Shown: positions 6,698 to 14,522 of the stretch, piece by piece
Numbering within the stretch: the first letter of the stretch is position 1
Layout: the number at the start of each line of letters is the position of its first letter
Source of the DNA: an uncultured Prevotella sp.
GTDB taxonomy: Bacteria > Bacteroidota > Bacteroidia > Bacteroidales > Bacteroidaceae
DNA: 23,470 nucleotides
Reading direction: 5' to 3'
Assembly (NCBI GenBank): GCA_937889855.1
Contig: CALBYK010000229.1
Span: 1 to 23,470, forward strand
Notes under the pieces: model-generated
What the model saw: only the letters and a program-made list of their open reading frames with translations
Told to the model about the DNA's origin: nothing
The model's database searches: none
Program-made: the position numbers and the translations under genes

Positions 6698-8140
6698 TTA
6701 GTTGTCAGGCTCAATGAGCGCGTGTCCAAACCTCTTGAGAGAGCCGAAGATACGTCCGAGTGGAGAGTTTTTCTTCTTTTCCTCCTCTTCCTCCTTCTTT
6801 ATCCGTTCCTTCTCCTCTTCCTCTTGCTGCTTTTTTCTTGCTTCTTCTTTTTCTTGCTGTTCCTTCTCCTGCTGGCGCCGTCTCTCCTCGGCTTCCTGTG
6901 CGGCGCTTGTTGGTGGCTGGTGTGCCTGTGTTCCTGTTGCCGAGTAAGGATTGGTCAGCGTCTGGTTGTTGAACGGTGACTCTCCGAAGGGGTTGCCGGC
7001 GCAGTTCATGTCACCCCGTGCCAAGAGGCTGATGATGGTGTTCATTGTGCCGTCCTGCTTAGGCTCCGGTTTTGAGTCCTTCATGTTCACGTTGAGCGTG
7101 ACAAACTTGGCCACGCGCACCTTATCCACCCCTGTTGCCTTGCGGAAAGCCTTCTCGATGTTTCTCATGTTGCTTCCTCCGCCTGTGAGCACGAATCCTC
7201 CGAGCAGCTTGTCGTTGTATTCTGCCGGGATGAAGCACCGCACGTTCTCGATGATTTCGAGCGTGCGTGCCTCCACCGCCTCAATGAAGCGGCGGCTCTC
7301 CACTGACCGGTTGTTGTCGATAGGCAGGATGGCGGTAGGGTCGATGTCGGTCACCTCGGTGTAGGCAGAGCCGTATTTGAGCTTCATCCTTTCAGCCTCG
7401 TCCTCCTCCATCTGCAGCGACTCGAGGTCCTTTGTTATGTTGTTGCCTCCAAGCGGTATCACCGCTATGCTGCGCAGCTTGTCGCGGTAGTAGACAGACA
7501 CGGTTGTTGTCTCGGCACCAAGGTCCACAAGCACGCATCCAGCTCGTTTCTCTCCCTCCGTGAGCACATTGTCTGCCATGACAAGGGGCGCGAGGTATGT
7601 CTCGGCGATGGCTATGCCGGCATTGTCAAAGCTCTTGTTGAGGTTGCGGTAGAACGACCGTCGCCAGAGGATGTTGAGGAAATTCCCCTCGAGCCTCTTG
7701 GCTTGTATGCCCACAGGGTCGTTCTGGTATTGTAGGTCGACCTTGTACTCCTCGGTTATTGCGTCCTGAATCTCGTAGTCAGGATAGGTCATGTTGCGGT
7801 TTGTGTCCATGAGCTCGTTGACCATGGCTTGCGACACGATGGCGTCGGTAGGCAGATCCTTGATGACCATGTTCTTGACACTGTGTATGCTCCGTCCGCC
7901 TATGCCTACGTAAACCTGTGTTATATCAGTCTGCAGACTGTTCTTCAGTTTGGTTATTATATTGCTCAGTCCTTGTGCGGTTTTGTCTATGCTGTAGACA
8001 ACACCTTTGCGTATGTAGGAGGTGGAGTCTTCTGATGCGGTAGCAAGAATGGTGATGCTCCCGTCGGGGTTTTTCTTTCCGGCGATACCGGTAAGCTTGG
8101 ACGACCCCAGCTCTATAGCTACAATGAATTCCTTTGCCAT
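6698..8140 (-). CDS. ftsA: Cell division protein FtsA with long charged linker
   Basis: Actin-like ATPase that tethers FtsZ to the inner membrane and recruits later divisome proteins. In 480 residues one sees the phosphate-1 loop IELGSSKLTG near 9, the SHS2 (1C) domain, the phosphate-2 motif VLVDLGAETTTVSV and the adenosine motif VLTGGGSNM. Residues 413-458 are almost only Glu, Lys, Arg and Gln, a highly charged and probably helical linker. The last 22 residues (SPLGRIFGSLKRFGHALIEP) form an amphipathic helix fitting the membrane-targeting sequence. The protein is longer than E. coli FtsA (420) because of this linker. It starts 4 nt after the ftsQ stop. Confidence 0.96.
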   Translation of the reverse strand: MAKEFIVAIELGSSKLTGIAGKKNPDGSITILATASEDSTSYIRKGVVYSIDKTAQGLSNIITKLKNSLQTDITQVYVGIGGRSIHSVKNMVIKDLPTDAIVSQAMVNELMDTNRNMTYPDYEIQDAITEEYKVDLQYQNDPVGIQAKRLEGNFLNILWRRSFYRNLNKSFDNAGIAIAETYLAPLVMADNVLTEGEKRAGCVLVDLGAETTTVSVYYRDKLRSIAVIPLGGNNITKDLESLQMEEDEAERMKLKYGSAYTEVTDIDPTAILPIDNNRSVESRRFIEAVEARTLEIIENVRCFIPAEYNDKLLGGFVLTGGGSNMRNIEKAFRKATGVDKVRVAKFVTLNVNMKDSKPEPKQDGTMNTIISLLARGDMNCAGNPFGESPFNNQTLTNPYSATGTQAHQPPTSAAQEAEERRRQQEKEQQEKEEARKKQQEEEEKERIKKEEEEEKKKNSPLGRIFGSLKRFGHALIEPDN

Positions 8141-8144
8141 ACGT

Positions 8145-9200
8145 TTATGTATTGTTGTTCTTTTTCTTTGTTACTTGATTCTTTTTCTTGTTTTCAGGGC
8201 TGTTGTCCTTTGGTTTCTTGTCGCTTGTGCCGGAAGGCTTCTTGTCTGCCGTGCCAAGCGACGTTGCTTGCGCTGCCGGCCGTGTTGTGTTGCTTTCCTC
8301 TATTTCGCCTTCGGATGGCCCGTCTTCGGGAGACTGCGCCACTGGTGTGGCCGTCTCGGCTGGCTGTTGTGCCGGTGCCGGGTTCTCGTCGCGCCGTTTG
8401 CAGATGATTTGATTGTCGAATTCTATGTTGATGTATGAGTATTTGTTCCATCCCACTTGTGAGAGCCCGTATTTGTAGAATTTCTCGAGCCTTGTCATCT
8501 TTTTGTCAATGAAGCCGTTGATGTCGGCTTCATGCTGTTCTCGGTTTTTGCAGTCGGGCAGGCGTCCTATATATACTATGTGGTCGCCGATGCGCGGCAC
8601 GAGCTCCACTCCCAAGTTGGGCAGAATGTTAATCTGTTCGATGAGATTGCGCCAAAGGTCGTTTTGCATGATTGCTTTTCCGAGTGGGGATATGTAGTTG
8701 ATGGCGTACCATCTGCTGATGCATCCCGATGCGATGATGAGGTCGCTGGTGTAGTTGGTGCGTGGCATGATGCAGTCGTTGTCGTCAACGTAGTAGTCGT
8801 CGCCGTTGTCGGCCTTTATGCGTATCACGGGCATGCGTTGTGTGACGCTTATGTACACATGTCCGCCCTCCGTCTTGTAGCACTCTGCCGTCTTGACGAA
8901 CGGGCTCTTGCGCAGTGTCTCCTCTATCTCCCGCGTGTTGACATCCATGAGGCTCATCCCGATGGGGTAGCATCCTAACTTCTGCAGCCTCTCCTTGATG
9001 ATGTTTGCGTCAAGGAAACCTCCGGACGCATTGTCGGCGATTTCTATGTTAACCTTGGAGCACACCGTCCTTGCGCTGCCTTTCTTGTCGAACGATGTGA
9101 AGGCAAGCACAAGGTATGCCGCAATAACGACGTCGCTCGCGATGAGTAGTATTTTGCTCCAGGATGTTTTCACTTTGCTGTTTCCGCTATTTTGCTTCAA
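8145..9200 (-). CDS. ftsQ: Cell division protein FtsQ/DivIB
   Basis: A bitopic divisome protein that links FtsL/FtsB-type partners with FtsA and FtsW-FtsI. The 351-residue product has a short cytoplasmic N-terminus, one membrane helix (about 16-36), a POTRA region (about 45-118, with KSPFVKTAECYKT and VYISVTQRMPVIRI) and the FtsQ beta domain (DNGDDYYVDDND, then IEQINILPNLGVELVPRIGDH). The last 84 or so residues (268-351) are a low-complexity tail, first Pro/Ala/Glu-rich and then Lys/Asn-rich, ending KKKNNN. The tail is periplasmic by topology. Its ATG overlaps the end of murC by 14 nt, suggesting translational coupling. Confidence 0.93.
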   Translation of the reverse strand: MKQNSGNSKVKTSWSKILLIASDVVIAAYLVLAFTSFDKKGSARTVCSKVNIEIADNASGGFLDANIIKERLQKLGCYPIGMSLMDVNTREIEETLRKSPFVKTAECYKTEGGHVYISVTQRMPVIRIKADNGDDYYVDDNDCIMPRTNYTSDLIIASGCISRWYAINYISPLGKAIMQNDLWRNLIEQINILPNLGVELVPRIGDHIVYIGRLPDCKNREQHEADINGFIDKKMTRLEKFYKYGLSQVGWNKYSYINIEFDNQIICKRRDENPAPAQQPAETATPVAQSPEDGPSEGEIEESNTTRPAAQATSLGTADKKPSGTSDKKPKDNSPENKKKNQVTKKKNNNT

Positions 9201-10563
9201 TTATTTTTGCTATTTGTGGCACGTAGTTGTCGAGGTCGCCTGCCCCGAGAATGACGAGCACGTCGAAGTCGCGGCTCTTCACGAGGTTTAGCACGTCTTC
9301 CTTGTGAATCATGCTCTTCTCCACCCCCGGCTTCAGGTTGTCGTATATTAGCTTGGAGGTGACTCCCGGTATCGGCTGTTCGCGTGCTGGATAGATGTCG
9401 CACAGAATCACTTCGTCAAGTTGGCTGAGCGCGTCGGCAAAGTCCTTGTAGAAGTCGCGTGTGCGTGTGTAGAGGTGTGGCTGGAAAATGGCCGTTATCT
9501 TGCGGTTCTTGTAGAGCTCGCGTATGCTTCTTGCGCTTTGGTATATTTCCTTCGGATGGTGTGCGTAGTCGGATAGCAGCACATGCCGCGGGTCCTTTAT
9601 CTTGAAGTCGAATCGGCGGTCGACACCTCTGTATGTCTTCATACCATACTTGAGTTCCTCAGCCGTGCATCCGTTGAGCTGCGCCATGGCCATGGCAGCC
9701 ACACCGTTCTCGATGTTGATAGGTATTGGCTGTCCGAGTTCCACGTTCTTCACACATTCAATAGGCGAGACGAAGTCGAATGTTATCTCGCCGTTGTCTA
9801 TGCGTATGTTCTCGGCATGGAAGTCGCCTTCGTCACGGCTGTACTCATATATCTTCACCCCCGGCTGGCAGTCCTGCTTCATCTCAAGGTTCTTGTGTAT
9901 GATGAGTGCGCCTCCCGGCTGTATGAGTGTGGTGTAGTGGCGGAAGCTTTCGAGGTAGGCTTCTTTTGTGCCGTAAATGTCGAGATGGTCGGGGTCGGTA
10001 GCTGTGATGACGCTCATCCATGGGCGCAGCCAATGGAAAGAGCGGTCGAACTCGTCGGCCTCTATCACCACATAGTCGCTTTGGTCGGAGAGGATGTAGT
10101 TGGTGCCGTAGTTTTTGGAGATGCCTCCGAGGAACGCGTTGCAGTCGATGTGGCTTTGGTGCATTATGTGTGCGCACATTGTGGAGGTGCTTGTCTTGCC
10201 GTGTGTCCCTGCCACGCAAAGTCCTTTGTGTGTGCGTGTGAGTGTTCCGAGCACCTGCGCGCGCTTCTCGATTGTGAATCCGTGCTCCCGGAAATAGACG
10301 AGTTCTTTATGCTCGGCCGGTATTGCCGGTGTGTACACAACGAGGCACGACTCCGGCTTGCGGCAGGCGTGTGGAATCTCGTCAGTGTTCTCCTCATAAT
10401 GTATGAGCATGCCTTCCCGCTCGAGCTGCTTGGTAAGCTCGGACGGTGTCTTGTCATAACCGGCTACAACGAGTCCCTTGCGTATGAAGTAGCGTGCTAT
10501 TGCGCTCATGCCGATGCCGCCCGCACCGACGAAATATACTGATTTAATGTCTTTCAGTTCCAT
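9187..10563 (-). CDS. murC: UDP-N-acetylmuramate--L-alanine ligase MurC
   Basis: Cytoplasmic ATP-dependent ligase that adds L-alanine to UDP-MurNAc, the first amino acid of the stem peptide. In 458 residues, the N-terminal Rossmann domain shows FVGAGGIGMSAIA (11-23), which binds the UDP substrate. The ATP loop is GTHGKTST (119-126), where His after GT marks MurC rather than MurD or MurE. The central domain has DEFDRSF and TATDPDHLDIYG; the C-terminal domain has DYAHHPKEI, specific to MurC, and FQPHLYTRT. It begins 6 nt after murG ends, and ftsQ overlaps its 3' end. Confidence 0.97.
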   Translation of the reverse strand: MELKDIKSVYFVGAGGIGMSAIARYFIRKGLVVAGYDKTPSELTKQLEREGMLIHYEENTDEIPHACRKPESCLVVYTPAIPAEHKELVYFREHGFTIEKRAQVLGTLTRTHKGLCVAGTHGKTSTSTMCAHIMHQSHIDCNAFLGGISKNYGTNYILSDQSDYVVIEADEFDRSFHWLRPWMSVITATDPDHLDIYGTKEAYLESFRHYTTLIQPGGALIIHKNLEMKQDCQPGVKIYEYSRDEGDFHAENIRIDNGEITFDFVSPIECVKNVELGQPIPINIENGVAAMAMAQLNGCTAEELKYGMKTYRGVDRRFDFKIKDPRHVLLSDYAHHPKEIYQSARSIRELYKNRKITAIFQPHLYTRTRDFYKDFADALSQLDEVILCDIYPAREQPIPGVTSKLIYDNLKPGVEKSMIHKEDVLNLVKSRDFDVLVILGAGDLDNYVPQIAKIIEAK

Positions 10564-10569
10564 TGTATG

Positions 10570-11682
10570 TTATTTTCCGGCGAGCTTCAGCACTTCGTCA
10601 GCGATGATGTCTGCCGAGTTGGGCTTGCCAAGTTTCTTTATGTTTTCTGATAGTTGTGCGAGTTGCTCGTCGTCAGTAACGGTGTCGACCGCGAGTTGCA
10701 GCAAAGTTTCCGGCGCGTCGGCGTCTTTGACGTACAATGCGGCACTCTTGTTGACGAGAGCCATGGCGTTCTTTGTTTGGTGGTCCTCGGCCACGTTGGG
10801 CGACGGCACGAGAATGACGGGTTTGCCGATAAGGCAGAACTCGCTGATGGAGCTTGCTCCGGCGCGGCTTATCACGAGGTCGGCAGCCTTGTATGCGGCC
10901 CCCATGTCGGCAATGAAGTCCATGACCTTCAGCATTGGCATGGCGTGGTGGTTCTTGAGCTGCTCGGCAACGGCGTCGCTGTAGTATTTTCCTGTCTGCC
11001 ATATGAACTGCACTCCGCTTTTTTCCACGATGTCGAGATGTTGCAGCACGCTCTCGTTGATGGTCCGCGCTCCGAGGCTTCCGCCGACAAGCAGGATGGT
11101 CTTCTTTGCCGGGTCGAGTCCGAAGGAGGCGATTGCCTCCTCATGTGAGATGGCAGTTTCTATTAGATTCTGCCTTACGGGGTTGCCGGTGATTATGATT
11201 TTGTCTTTCGGGAAGAACCGTTCCATTCCCTCGTATGCCACGCATATCTTGCGTGCTTTTGACGCGAGGTGCTTGTTTGTGACTCCGGCATATGAGTTCT
11301 GCTCCTGGATGAGCGTTGGTATGCCCATGGCGTTGGCTGCGTCGAGTGTGGCCGCGCTGGCATATCCGCCCACGCCCACTGCCACGTCCGGTGCGAAGTC
11401 CTTGATTGTTTTGCGCACCATGTGCTTGCTCTTGAAGAAATCGAGAGCCACGCCGATATTGGCAGGCGACCATAGCGGGCGTTTGAATCCGCGTACCGGC
11501 AGTCCCACTATCTCGTAGCCTGCGGCAGGCACACGTTGCATCTCCATTCTGCCGATAGCTCCGACGAACAGAATTTTGGCGTCGGGGCGTTTTGACTTTA
11601 TTGCGTTTGCGATCGATACGGCCGGGAAGATGTGCCCTCCTGTGCCTCCACCGCTGACGATGACTCTTAATTCTTTTTCCAT
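10570..11682 (-). CDS. murG: UDP-GlcNAc:lipid I GlcNAc transferase MurG
   Basis: GT-B glycosyltransferase on the inner face of the cytoplasmic membrane. It transfers GlcNAc from UDP-GlcNAc to lipid I to make lipid II. The 370-residue product has the N-terminal lipid I loop GGGTGGHIFPA (11-21), the GVGGYAS motif, PTLIQEQNSYAG, the second glycine loop LVGGSLGARTINE and the UDP-binding SRAGASSISEFCLIGKP. The ATG at 11682 is chosen: it places the glycine loop at the usual position, whereas an upstream TTG at 11712 would add ten unconserved residues. The gene follows a 101-nt spacer after ftsW that contains a possible promoter and is 6 nt upstream of murC. Confidence 0.95.
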   Translation of the reverse strand: MEKELRVIVSGGGTGGHIFPAVSIANAIKSKRPDAKILFVGAIGRMEMQRVPAAGYEIVGLPVRGFKRPLWSPANIGVALDFFKSKHMVRKTIKDFAPDVAVGVGGYASAATLDAANAMGIPTLIQEQNSYAGVTNKHLASKARKICVAYEGMERFFPKDKIIITGNPVRQNLIETAISHEEAIASFGLDPAKKTILLVGGSLGARTINESVLQHLDIVEKSGVQFIWQTGKYYSDAVAEQLKNHHAMPMLKVMDFIADMGAAYKAADLVISRAGASSISEFCLIGKPVILVPSPNVAEDHQTKNAMALVNKSAALYVKDADAPETLLQLAVDTVTDDEQLAQLSENIKKLGKPNSADIIADEVLKLAGK

Positions 11683-11716
11683 TTGTTCACGTTTTGTTGA
11701 CGTTTCTTTCAAATCA

Positions 11717-11724
11717 CAAAATTA
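11717..11724 (-). promoter_or_regulatory. Possible internal promoter (-7 box) upstream of murG
   Basis: On the minus strand this reads TAATTTTG, a match to TAnnTTTG, 34 nt before the murG ATG in the 101-nt ftsW-murG spacer. A TTTG at 11739-11742 is only 14 nt upstream instead of about 20, so the -33 element is poor. Confidence 0.35.
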
Positions 11725-11783
11725 ATCATTTTTTCTGACAAAGCCGTTTATTGTGCTTTTTTTATTGCCGTGCCTTTGTTTTT

Positions 11784-13076
11784 TCATTTTTCATTGGCAT
11801 CAGCCTTGCCAGTGGGGATATTGGTCTCCTCTATTATCTCTGGTTTTTTTTGCGCGGAGCGGCTTATGCTGAGTATCACTCCTATGTAGACACAGTTGAT
11901 GATGGTTGATGTGCCGCCCTTGCTGATGAGCGGCAGTGGCTGTCCGGTGACAGGCGCGAGTCCCACGGCTACGCACATGTTGAAGAGTGCCTGTGTTACG
12001 AGCAGCAAGGCGAGTCCCATGGCGAGCAGCGCCGGGAAGTTGTTCTCGCATTGTCCTGCTATTCTTCCGGTGCGGAAGAGCAGGATGATATACAGGAGGG
12101 CCACGAAGAAGGCTCCCTCAATGCCCATCTCCTCGATGATGATGGCAAAGATGAAGTCGGAGTAGGCCTGCGGTATGAAGTCGCACTCCTCGGAGTTGCC
12201 CGGTCCCTTGCCGGCTATGTTTGACGAGGCTATGGCAATGTTGGCGTATGCCACCTGCGCGTCCTTGTTGAGGTCAACCTCGTTTGGCTTGACATCCCCC
12301 TTCCGCGTTATGAACTTGTCGATGCGTGCCTTCCACGTGTCGAAGCGGTGGAACACCTTCTCGACGCTGCTTTTCTCGCCCGGCTCCTCTTTTACCTGTT
12401 CGGTGAGCTGCTTGCCGTTGTTTGCCGTGGCAGCCGTGTTGTCCGTACCGAATATCATGACCGACGACACCAATACCGCTATCAGGAGGATTACCCACCC
12501 GAGTAGCTTCCCGAGCTGGCGCATGGGCACACGTCCTATGAGCATCATCATGAATATGACGATGCACAGTAGCAAAGCCGTGGAGAGGTTTTCGAGCATG
12601 ATGAGCGGTATGATTAACGCGCATGTAGTGAGGATGTACCTGAACGCGTCCTTGTCGGCGCCGTTCTCGGTTTGCGTCGCACTGAGTATTTGTGCTGTGG
12701 CGAGCACCAGTGTGCCCTTCGCAACCTCGGACGGCTGGAACGGGATGCCGAGGATGGATATCCACCGCTGCGCCCCGTTTGTCGAGGCTCCGGCTATGTA
12801 CACCCATATTAGTGCCCCTATGGAGCCGGCGAGCATGAACGGTGTGAACATCTTGAAGTACCTGCATTTGATGTTGAGTGTCAGCACGGTGAAGAACACG
12901 CCAAGGCAGAGCAGCCCGATGTGTTTTATCATCGGGGCTATGTAGCTGCCTGCCTTGTATGTGAGCTGTGCGGATGCCGAGTATACTTCGATGACGCTGA
13001 TGAGGCACAGGAAGAAGAACACCATCCATATTACCTTGTCGCCCTTGAAGATGTTGCCTAAAGTCTTGTTTATCAT
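11784..13076 (-). CDS. ftsW: Septal peptidoglycan polymerase FtsW (SEDS family)
   Basis: SEDS glycosyltransferase that polymerises lipid II during division as partner of FtsI. It has 430 residues with about ten membrane helices. Family motifs are NGAQRWI (100-106), FQPSEVAK (113-120), LENLSTA (161-167), AGKGPGNS near 288, QAYSDFIFA (303-311, containing the conserved Asp of the outer loop) and the C-terminal GQPLPLISKGGTS. The large extracytoplasmic loop (about 211-300) carries an extra charged segment before HRFDTWKARI and is longer than in E. coli. FtsW is preferred over RodA because of its place between murD and murG. It starts 21 nt after the murD stop. Confidence 0.94.
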   Translation of the reverse strand: MINKTLGNIFKGDKVIWMVFFFLCLISVIEVYSASAQLTYKAGSYIAPMIKHIGLLCLGVFFTVLTLNIKCRYFKMFTPFMLAGSIGALIWVYIAGASTNGAQRWISILGIPFQPSEVAKGTLVLATAQILSATQTENGADKDAFRYILTTCALIIPLIMLENLSTALLLCIVIFMMMLIGRVPMRQLGKLLGWVILLIAVLVSSVMIFGTDNTAATANNGKQLTEQVKEEPGEKSSVEKVFHRFDTWKARIDKFITRKGDVKPNEVDLNKDAQVAYANIAIASSNIAGKGPGNSEECDFIPQAYSDFIFAIIIEEMGIEGAFFVALLYIILLFRTGRIAGQCENNFPALLAMGLALLLVTQALFNMCVAVGLAPVTGQPLPLISKGGTSTIINCVYIGVILSISRSAQKKPEIIEETNIPTGKADANEK

Positions 13077-13097
13077 TTTGTAGTGAAGAATGTTCTT

Positions 13098-14432
13098 CTA
13101 CAGATTTCTTACTAATGTTTTGAACTGTTCGCCCCTGTCCTCCATGTTCTTGAAGAGGTCGAAGCTGGCGCAGCAAGGGCTGAGGAGCACTGTGTCGCCT
13201 GGCTCGGCGAGTTCGTGGCAGGCTTCAACGCAGTCCTTCATTGAGTGGGTGTCGCGGATGGCGATGCCCATGGAGCCGAAGAAGTTGTGCAGCTTTGTGT
13301 TGTCTGCCCCGAGGAAAACGAGCGCCTTGCATTTCTGCTTTACAAGTTCCTTAATCTCGTTGTAGTCGTTGCCTTTGTCCTTGCCTCCGAGGATGAGGAC
13401 AGTAGGTGTGCGCATGCTTTCGAGGGCATACCAGCAGGCGTCCACGTTGGTTGCCTTGGAGTCGTTGACATACTGTACGCCGCCTACCTTGCACACTTTC
13501 TCAAGACGGTGCTCCACGCCGGGGAAGTCGCTGAGGCTTTGTCGTATCACCTCTTTCTTTATGCCCGAGATGTTGCTTGCTATGCCTGCGGCGAGCGAGT
13601 TGTAAATGTTGTGCTTGCCGGTGAGCGAGAGTTCTTCTTGCTCCATGTTGAACGGTGTGGGCTTCTCTATCTTGTACTGTCCCTCCTCGATGTAGCCGAT
13701 GGAGCCCTTCTCCTTCAGCTCGGAGAACGGGTATTGTATGGCTTTTATGTCGTATTTGTCGAGCTCGCGCTTGATGACGGGGTCGTCGTTCCAGTATATG
13801 AACGAGTCCTGCGGAGTCTGGTTCTGTATGATGCGCATCTTTGCGTTGACGTAGTTCTGCATGCAGTAGTCGTAGCGGTCGAGATGGTCGGGCGTGATGT
13901 TGAGCAGGATGGCTATGTTGGCATGGAAGTCGTACATGTTGTCGAGCTGGAAAGAGCTGAGCTCGATTATGTAGTACTCGTGTGGCTCTTCAGCCACCTG
14001 CAGCGCGAGCGACCGTCCGATGTTCCCGGCGAGTCCTGCGTCGTATCCGGCAGCCTTGAAGATATGGTAGATGAGCGACGTGGTTGTTGTCTTGCCGTTG
14101 GAGCCTGTGATGCATATCATCTTTGAGCTGGTGTAGCGTCCGGCGAACTCAATCTCGCTGATGATGTGTATGCCCTTCTCAACGGCTTTCTTTACCATCG
14201 GCGCCTCCTTTGGTATGCCCGGGCTTTTTATTATCTCGTCAGCGGAGAGTATCTTCTCCTCTGTGTGCTGGCGCTCCTCCCATTCTATATTGTGGTCGTC
14301 GAGGAGTTTCTTGTATTTGTCCTTGATTGCCGACATGTCGCTTACGAACACGTCAAAGCCTTCTTTCTTTGCCAATACTGCGGCACCGGCTCCACTTTCG
14401 CCGGCGCCGAGAATTACTATTCTTTTGCTCAT
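13098..14432 (-). CDS. murD: UDP-MurNAc-L-alanine--D-glutamate ligase MurD
   Basis: Cytoplasmic ATP-dependent ligase that adds D-glutamate to UDP-MurNAc-L-Ala. The 444-residue product begins with RIVILGAGESGAGAAVLAKK, the UDP-binding loop. It has KSPGIP at about 69, the ATP loop GSNGKTTTT (110-118), ELSSFQLD, NITPDHLDRY and the C-terminal ligase motifs VEHRLE, YVNDSKATN and LLSPCCASFDLF. The last motif (serine followed by A-S-F-D) is diagnostic for MurD. Its start codon sits next to an A8 tract and overlaps the TGA of a possible four-codon leader ORF (complement 14429-14443). The 90-nt spacer to mraY holds an 18-bp repeat. Confidence 0.96.
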   Translation of the reverse strand: MSKRIVILGAGESGAGAAVLAKKEGFDVFVSDMSAIKDKYKKLLDDHNIEWEERQHTEEKILSADEIIKSPGIPKEAPMVKKAVEKGIHIISEIEFAGRYTSSKMICITGSNGKTTTTSLIYHIFKAAGYDAGLAGNIGRSLALQVAEEPHEYYIIELSSFQLDNMYDFHANIAILLNITPDHLDRYDYCMQNYVNAKMRIIQNQTPQDSFIYWNDDPVIKRELDKYDIKAIQYPFSELKEKGSIGYIEEGQYKIEKPTPFNMEQEELSLTGKHNIYNSLAAGIASNISGIKKEVIRQSLSDFPGVEHRLEKVCKVGGVQYVNDSKATNVDACWYALESMRTPTVLILGGKDKGNDYNEIKELVKQKCKALVFLGADNTKLHNFFGSMGIAIRDTHSMKDCVEACHELAEPGDTVLLSPCCASFDLFKNMEDRGEQFKTLVRNL

Positions 14433-14454
14433 TTTTTTTCCATTTTTTTTCTGT

Positions 14455-14508
14455 TGCTTATAGGTCTTATTGGTATTATCGGACTTATAAGTGTTGTCGG
14501 CCTTATAA
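14455..14508. repeat. Imperfect 18-bp tandem repeat, three units, mraY-murD spacer
   Basis: Three adjacent 18-nt units fill the spacer: 14473-14490 (gtattatcggacttataa) and 14491-14508 (gtgttgtcggccttataa) differ at only three positions, and a more degenerate copy precedes them at 14455-14472. A perfect 10-bp palindrome GGCTATAGCC (14512-14521) follows, next to the mraY stop. Function unknown. Confidence 0.6.
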
Positions 14509-14522
14509 TTTGGCTATAGCCT

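Noticed and set aside
6760..6905. Purine/pyrimidine-biased tract as a non-coding repeat element
   Set aside because: It is explained by the Glu/Lys-rich linker codons of ftsA.
9583..10542. 319-residue plus-strand frame opposite murC
   Set aside because: Shadow frame; murC on the other strand has all catalytic motifs.
11683..11712. TTG start for murG
   Set aside because: It adds ten unconserved residues; the ATG at 11682 starts just before the glycine loop.
13245..14126. 293-residue plus-strand frame opposite murD
   Set aside because: Val/Leu/Cys-rich composition of an antisense frame, with no recognisable domain.
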